Positions 57,287 through 64,000 of a stretch of 64,000 nucleotides of DNA are shown here, piece by piece. Each line of letters starts with the position of its first letter. Positions within the stretch are counted from its first letter, which is position 1. A program made the position numbers and the translations under genes. Source of the DNA: Nomia melanderi (lineage: Eukaryota > Arthropoda > Insecta > Hymenoptera > Halictidae); NCBI RefSeq assembly GCF_051020985.1, contig NC_135008.1:6572001-6636000 (forward strand). Reading direction: 5' to 3'. The notes below the pieces were generated by a model. The model ran no database searches. It saw only the letters and a list, made by a program, of their open reading frames with translations, and had not been told where the DNA came from.

Positions 57287-60200
57287 ATGTCAGAGAGAAA
57301 AGTGGATACAGAAATCGTGCGAAAGGAATACACAAACGATGTGAGCCTCATCGATGAAGTTGAAATCATTGACGTGTCTGTTTCAGATTTTAATGATACT
57401 GATACCTGGTAAGTAATTTGATTAGTCTTCGATTAATTTGAAGCTTTTCGATTACAAATAATTTCACTCTGCAAATGTCACTTATAGCTTCAATTGAATT
57501 TAATCTCTTTTTAAAGATTAGCCAAGTCTTTAGCCAAGAAGCCAGCCTTAAATTGAATTTAAGAATATCTTACCCAATGTTACTTATTCTAATGTAACAA
57601 TATATTTTAAACAATATAATACACAGAAACAGTTTTTCAACTGTAAAACGTTTTTTGTTTTACTTTCATAATAATTAATTTTTGTACAAACAACAGAAGT
57701 ACAAATCCTTAGAAAAATTCAGGTATAAACTTACATCAGTTTTTATTCCTTTCTGTAGGTTGTATATACCATTGCAGTATCAATCTGAGGCTTCAGTCCA
57801 AAATTTGTACACCTGGTTGAAAAATGAATCAGAGCTAATTTTACCAGGTACTGAAAATACTACGAATGTGTTGTTATAACGTATTAAAATTGGTTTCACA
57901 TAATTTCATGTTTAAGTTTTAAATATAATCTTTCTATAGGAAATAGAAGATTCATCGATACAAGAACATTTACAAGACCTAAAAAACGAACGAGTAGAAA
58001 CAACTTTGAATCTATTTTGGAAAATTTATCTCCACCTGTATCAAGTGTATGGAAAACTACATATTCAAACTTTTCACATATAGGAGAGGATGTAAGTTTA
58101 TTTGTATGTATATATATTATACATATCTTTGCACTCATTACATAAAAATTTTAACCACATGATTTTTTGATATAGTTAAGTAAACATTTAACTAAACCTG
58201 CTGCCAATAAAGAGGAAACTGTACATCCAATGTTAAAAATGGCACCTAATACAAATATCAGTTTTCTTTCTGATGAAGCATCAATAACATCAGGTCAAGA
58301 AAGTATGGAAATTTTTTTGAACATGTCTCATTCAAAGGGAATTGATTCATTCATTAATTTAGTTGAACCTGGACTCAGTGATCCAATTATGAATGTGTCT
58401 CAACCTTCAATATTTTATTCATCTATCACTTCATTGCCTAGAGATGATTCTTTGCATAACGCAGATTGTGATAAAGAAGATGAACCTGCAAATTTAACTC
58501 ATTCTTTGAATCAACAAGCTATCATACACAAGGATATTAAAAATCCACATGTGAATGAAACATTTTCAATGGTCGATGGAATAGACAATGAACCAGACAA
58601 TAATAAAACTCACTGCCTGACTCAAGCAAACAGAACATTTACCAATAAATCTGATAACATCGAACTAAATGAAACTTATGATGCAGAACCTGCTTCTTCA
58701 ACAGTTATATTGACAAGAACAGATAAAGATAGACAGAGTACAATTAATTTGTCTTCCACATTTGTAAATAAAGATGATGGAAATATAAAGTTATTGCAAT
58801 TAGAGGATGACAAGAAGAAAGAATCAAGTGCTCTGAATTCCACATATTCTACTACAGAAGTTAAGGATGTAATTACGAACGTAAATTTATCTACTAAAAA
58901 TGATGCACAAGATGAAAAAGTTCAGGCATGTGATCCCCACAAAAATACGTCTACCATTATTCTTGAAAATGTAGTCGAACCTATTTCACCTGTTGCAAAT
59001 TCAACTTTTTCATTGGTGCAAAATAACGCTTTGGATTCTACATTTAAATTATCTATTCTTCCTGGTTATCAATCAACCCCTAAAAATCCATTAAATTCGA
59101 CATTTCAAACAAATAGTAAACATTCAGAGAAATCATCAATATACAATGCAGCTGTATCTTCAAATTTTAAAGCATCCACATCACTGAGAAAAGAATTGTT
59201 AGCAGAAATACATAGAAATACAGATCATAAACTCGATGGTACATATAATTGTGTGGCTAATGAACTTCACACTAGAAAGACTGAGAAAAGATCATTCGAT
59301 GAGATCCCGAATCAAAATACCAGAAACAATATATCTATAGAAAATAAATACAGTACATATAAAAAGGATCAAACAGTTAATAAAATTAAAGTCGAGACTG
59401 AGATAGTAAATGATGCAGAAGCATGTGTTCAGAATCTGCAGGATAAAAAGTATTACACTTTTACAAAAAAAAGTAACATTCATGTGGGAAAGACTGATAT
59501 GGAAAATGCGGAACCTTTGGGGAACGTGGACGCTACATTTGTGAAACCACTTCCGAAACTGCAAAAAAGACAGCAGCACATTCCGCGAATGCTTTCAAAA
59601 TTACCACAGTTCCTTCAAAAATCTAATCCAAATCTTGTATCTAATTCTTTGAAAACTGTTAACATGGCAGGATGTACAAATGCATCTACTATTGGGTATA
59701 TGAAAGGCTCACAATTGAATATTGTTAGAGATGTTGAAAAAGGTGTAACAAATAAATTGTACAGTTTAGGTAAAATGAAAAGTGGTTCTGAGCAGCGACT
59801 TTTAGAACTTAATACAGGCGTAGGGGAACTCCAAATGATGGGTGCTGGAGGATCTACAGAAAGCATTGAAAGTACACAAAGTGCTCACAGTGCACCTGAC
59901 TTAGATGACAGACTTAGCACATGTTCAGATAGTAGCCATAATTCATACACTGTGCAGCCGATGAATATTGAACAATTGCATCAAATAGTACGAATGCAAG
60001 AAGAAAGTAAGTAATGATTTTTCTTAATACTGAAGTGAGAATTGAGACTTTTATCTTTAATTATTTTAATTTTCCTTAGGTTTAAAACAGGATGCAGCTC
60101 CTGTTTTAAATAAACATGTTATGGAAAGCACTTGGACAGACATGAAAAAGAACTTACCTTCTCCTATTCTAAAAAATGGTACTGATGGTTGTGAAAGTGA

Positions 60201-60724
60201 TTCTTCTTCGTTAACAAGTATGGACTTCAATGTTAAAACAAGCTCTCCGCTAATAAGTCCTACTAGATCTAGTCAGTCCGTAAATACCGATGGTAAATCA
60301 ATATTTCATATTTACAACAGATATTTTTCGTATTCTATATTTTTGTATGTACTCATAATTCATTTTTAAGATCATTCTACGGAACGTAAGCTGAAACAGG
60401 AAAATGAAACAGATATAGTGAAAAAAGCTGAAGTAAGTTTGTTATCAAACGTAATATGTACAATTTTTATTAAGGAAACTTAATTTTTTATTATTCGTCT
60501 TTGCACTTTGAATTAAATATATTGAATTGTAGGCGTTTAGTAAACCAACAATGAAATTCGAAAACAAAACTAGACTGCGGCAACCCACGAATTGGAATAC
60601 TGGAAATAGAACTTCAAATATGCTTAGCGCTATTCCTAGACCACCATCGCGTATACCAGGCCCTAGGACAATCAGACCAACCATAAAGAATACCCAAGGT
60701 GATGTAAAAAGAGGATACATGTAA
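57287..60724 (+). CDS. SLAIN-like microtubule-associated protein (putative)
   Basis: Seven exons, 57287-57408, 57759-57847, 57940-58091, 58176-60006, 60080-60292, 60371-60432 and 60533-60724, join in phase to encode 886 residues. The N-terminus has an acidic leader ending DFNDTDTWLY, then SVQNLYTWLKNESE; this resembles the conserved N-terminal EDTWLY...WCR segment of SLAIN proteins. Exon 4 (610 codons) is Ser/Thr/Asn-rich, with recurring short motifs such as NxTF and NSTF. Near its end is STESIESTQSAHSAPDLDDRLSTCSDSSHN, followed by a short helix NIEQLHQIVRMQEES. The C-terminus is basic and Pro/Arg-rich (AIPRPPSRIPGP), as in SLAIN tails that carry SxIP-like EB-binding motifs. Known SLAIN proteins bind EB1 and ch-TOG at microtubule plus ends. 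Gene structure is well supported; the family assignment is tentative because similarity is confined to short ends. Confidence 0.7.
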
Positions 60725-63301
60725 AAATTCAAGGAGTACTGATAATCACAGGAGATACGCGTTTCTAAATAAGAAGATTTGATGATTTAATTTGTATTAA
60801 AGATGGTATATCTTCAAAGGAGGAGAACTCTTTTAAATGTGACAAAAGTTCAGTATTATTATACTTTCTTCAATATGATGAAAGCTATAATTGAAACAGT
60901 CTCAAACATTTCTGTTTCGGGAAAACAACGAATCTAAGAAAAACTTTCAAAAGAAATTGAATGTTATAAATGGTGAAAATTTGTCATGTTTTTAGGAATC
61001 TATCATAATTTTATCATGAAAGATTTGTTACAAAAAATTTTATTTTAAATTATTTTTCTCAGAAAAATATAAAAAAGTATTGTTTTTAAACCAAACGTAG
61101 ACTGTCAAATACTGATTTTAATCTTAATTATTCTGATTCGTCGTGACAATGAATTGGTACACTTACAGTATAAGATGATCCTTATTACATATGTAGATAA
61201 ATAAAAATATTTTTTTTATAAGAATACTATTACATACGAAATTATATTGTATTTCAACAAGAGCATCTGTGCGTGATATGTGCATTCCATTGAAAGCATT
61301 AATGATATACCACTAGCATACTGTGTATAATTATATGTAGGTAGGGTTTTGAAAGCCAAATTTTGTACAAATTTTTTGTCATTAGGAAATAATTAGAAAG
61401 TGCAGACAACTTACATTAAAAACTTTAAAATTGACGAATTCTTAAATACAGATAGTATAAGAAATAACTTGCATTTCATATAGAGAATGAAAATAAATCT
61501 ATAAAATGGATATGAAACCAATGAATATTTATAAAATTTTAGAAACTCGAAGTTAGATTTATAGATTTTAATAAGTAGTAAACAAAATATCTCAAGGGCA
61601 TATGCCTTACATTATTAACAATTACAGATAGGTTGCAGAAATAAATAATATTTTTTAAGAAAATAGTAACATACAGAAACAGTGTTTCAAAGTAAATTTT
61701 TATATACAGGAACAAAAGTTTAAGGTTAAAAGATAAAATCACATAAATTTATATGCAATTTTGTAGATACTGGAAGAGCTATTATCTTTTTTAAGAAATC
61801 CAATGCAATATTTTTTTATATAAACGGCCTATGTAGAATCAAATGCACAGAGCCTTATGGTATATTATTAATTCCATGCAGCATATCTGTACATTTGGAA
61901 TACCCTTGAGCGTAATTGTCTTGCTGATCTGCAATACATATATTTTTAAATAATAATTTTTATATCCATTGATACATCCTGAAAATTTATAATAATTTTA
62001 ATGTGCCGAAATTAGGACAACTTTATGTGCTTAGATTTTTTTAAGATTTAAATTGTAGTTACCAAAGAATAATTACAAAATTGTTTTCATATCACAGAAA
62101 GGTTGATGTTAACTGTAACGTTAAGAATGTAAATTTTTAATAATTCCATTCATATATTAAAATAACAGGAAACTACATTTTGTACGCTGACAATTGACAG
62201 TTCCGAAAATAAGTATAAAGATGTATATAAACTATTTAAGACTGTAGACATAAACCATGGTACATACCTACAGTATCTTTTCATTGAATAATAGAACATA
62301 TAATTGATTGTGAATTAGGAACATCAAAGGTGCAAAATGCATCTGTATTTAAATATGAAAGTTTTATGCAAGTATAGACTCAGTAAGTTTTTTATATCAT
62401 CAGAAGAACACTATCAATAAAGAATTTACGTTAGTAAAGAATAATATGAGTAACATCTGAGTAACGGTAAACGGTGTACATGATAAGTAATTATATTTCC
62501 AATTTAATGTATGTTGCTATATTTGAATCATTTATTCAAATTTTAAAATTATGCATTCAATCAGATAAAATAAATAAAAACGCAAATCGGTTTAAAATAT
62601 TTCGGGACGTTGTAATACTTGTATTGGTAATCAATTGTCATATATTGCATATATACTTTTGAGTTCCGTCCTACAGTATTTAATTTCCATTGATGCAAAA
62701 TCTTCAGAGCTGAAACATATCACAGCGTACAAATATTAAAAAAAAAATTATATCTTAAAAAATATACATCAATACTAAGGTTAAATAATTATTAGAATTA
62801 TTGGTATTGTACTATTATGGAAATATTAAATATTAAAACCTTTATAAACATGTCAAGGGAATCGGAAACAAATAATTATCATATAGAGTATATGTGAAAA
62901 ATCCACTAATGATAAGAAGGAAATTATGTTTATGGACACAGAGTTTTGAAAATTATTTTTGGGGAATGTTTTTATTACATTTAACAGGTATATCTTCAGG
63001 AAGTTTTAAAACTTGTAGAAAAAAGAGTCAAGAATATCAAGCCATTGTATAAACTGTTCCCATTGTTATAATTAATACAGTGCTTTGTAATATTAATGAC
63101 TCTTCAAAAATATTTTATGTACATAAGTACATTGTATGCAATATGTCTTTACATTCTTTATGAACGATTCGCATTCACTTTAGCGTTCTCTTTAATGCTC
63201 TCTTTAGCACATCTCTTCTGTATTCTTTGCTTAAAGCAATGACAGCAAGAGAAAATACAAAGTGCTTGTACATTAACCTGTTTTCCTGAGTATTACCAAT
63301 T
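60725..63301. other. AT-rich interval after the SLAIN-like gene
   Basis: No coding sequence is recognised. The left part is presumably the 3'UTR of the SLAIN-like gene and the right part the 3'UTR of the putative minus-strand exon at 63302. Many AATAAA-like hexamers occur on both strands, so no single poly(A) site can be chosen. Confidence 0.4.
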
Positions 63302-63512
63302 TTATGCGTATAGCCGCAATTTGTCCACATTATCATTAAATTTTAGTGCTACAAATTCTACGATGAAACGTTGTGCTTGTTGTGTTGTGTTTAAATTTTT
63401 AATGATACGAGCATGAATATACAGTTGCTTTGTAGCATAAATAAGACAAGGAATGTACTTGATTAAAGATGCCAATAATTCTGACATTAATTCTGACAAT
63501 TTAATGCAGTAG
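63302..63512 (-). CDS. Probable last exon of an unidentified gene (partial)
   Basis: On the minus strand a pyrimidine-rich tract and CATAG acceptor (AG at 63514-63513) open a frame of about 69 codons ending in TAA at 63302. It reads YCIKLSELMSELLASLI..., then ARIIKNLNTTQQAQRFIVEF and KFNDNVDKLRLYA. The peptide looks amphipathic and protein-like, not low-complexity, in a neighbourhood otherwise full of stops. Upstream exons would lie beyond the right edge. I do not recognise the family. It could still be a chance ORF. Confidence 0.35.
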
Positions 63513-64000
63513 CTATGAAATTAAAGACTTGAAAAAGAAGAAAATAAGTTTCTTCATATCTAGAAAATACATTGAATAATATAAAAATGAAAATTATATT
63601 CCTTTGTCACCTTTTTTTTCGTTAGTTGATATTCATAAGAAAAGAATTTGAAACCTTGTATTCATGTTGTAAATAATAAACAAAAGTGATAGTCATGTTA
63701 TATATTCTTTATTTATATCTTTAAATGTTAGACCTTAAGTGCCTTTATTGTATTACAATACAAAACAACTTTTTTATATATTTCAATTATAGAAACTAGA
63801 TAGCTGCTAACTAACTATACTGCCCAATATTTAGTAAACAAATGTAATGTGATCTTTTTTTACTAAAATCTATAATAATAAACGTTTTACAATACTAATA
63901 TAAAAATTAATTTCATATATTTCCTATTCTATTTTTATCAGAAAACCTATAACATTACAATGTTCAATTGCATTATTACGTATTATGTAACATTCTTAAC
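63513..64000. other. AT-rich right edge
   Basis: No exon seen. If the exon at 63302-63512 is real, this is the intron before it. Confidence 0.3.

Overview
The window is nuclear DNA from an insect, most likely a bee or a close hymenopteran relative. Coding exons are interrupted by GT-AG introns. The neuropeptide precursor carries PRLamide peptides (TPQDITGGMWFGPRLG, QPTQFTPRLG, LPWTPSPRLG) that closely resemble honeybee PBAN/pyrokinin peptides as I remember them. There are no operons, ribosome binding sites or prokaryotic features. The exact species cannot be read from the sequence.

I assembled seven protein-coding loci by hand, joining exons at splice sites whose reading phases match. From left to right they are: (1) Hand, a bHLH transcription factor (+, 3 exons, 7708-12543); (2) a PBAN/pyrokinin (hugin-type) neuropeptide precursor (+, 3 exons, 23503-25130) with a TATA box and a poly(A) signal; (3) an NRF-6-type 'nose resistant to fluoxetine' multipass acyltransferase-3 protein (-, 11 exons, 28287-45664, with a 10.1-kb first intron and its own TATA/initiator promoter); (4) UMP-CMP kinase (-, 2 exons, 50700-51434); (5) COQ2, 4-hydroxybenzoate polyprenyltransferase (+, 6 exons, 52690-54459); (6) ABITRAM/Simiate (FAM206A) (-, single exon, 54962-55849); (7) a SLAIN-like protein (+, 7 exons, 57287-60724). 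A probable last exon of an eighth, unidentified gene lies on the minus strand at 63302-63512.

The window has two compositional halves. About 1-49 kb is mixed to GC-rich, rich in CpG, and holds the developmental and signalling genes with long introns and long gene-free gaps. About 49-64 kb is very AT-rich and holds compact housekeeping genes.

The most unusual feature is a dense population of short (about 160-700 bp) non-coding elements in the first 40 kb. Each is bounded by TTAA and by terminal inverted repeats. At least ten TIR families are present, and their sequences begin CACTAG, CCCTTTGC, CCCCTTGCC, CACGTTG, CACATTGCG or similar. The architecture is that of piggyBac-type MITEs. They are nested inside one another and often abut through a single shared TTAA. 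One copy is caught inserted in an older element whose intact, empty counterpart lies 1.5 kb away. They fill much of the introns of Hand, PBAN and the NRF gene and the gaps between them, and I found none in the AT-rich half although TTAA is commoner there. No transposase gene is present in the window.
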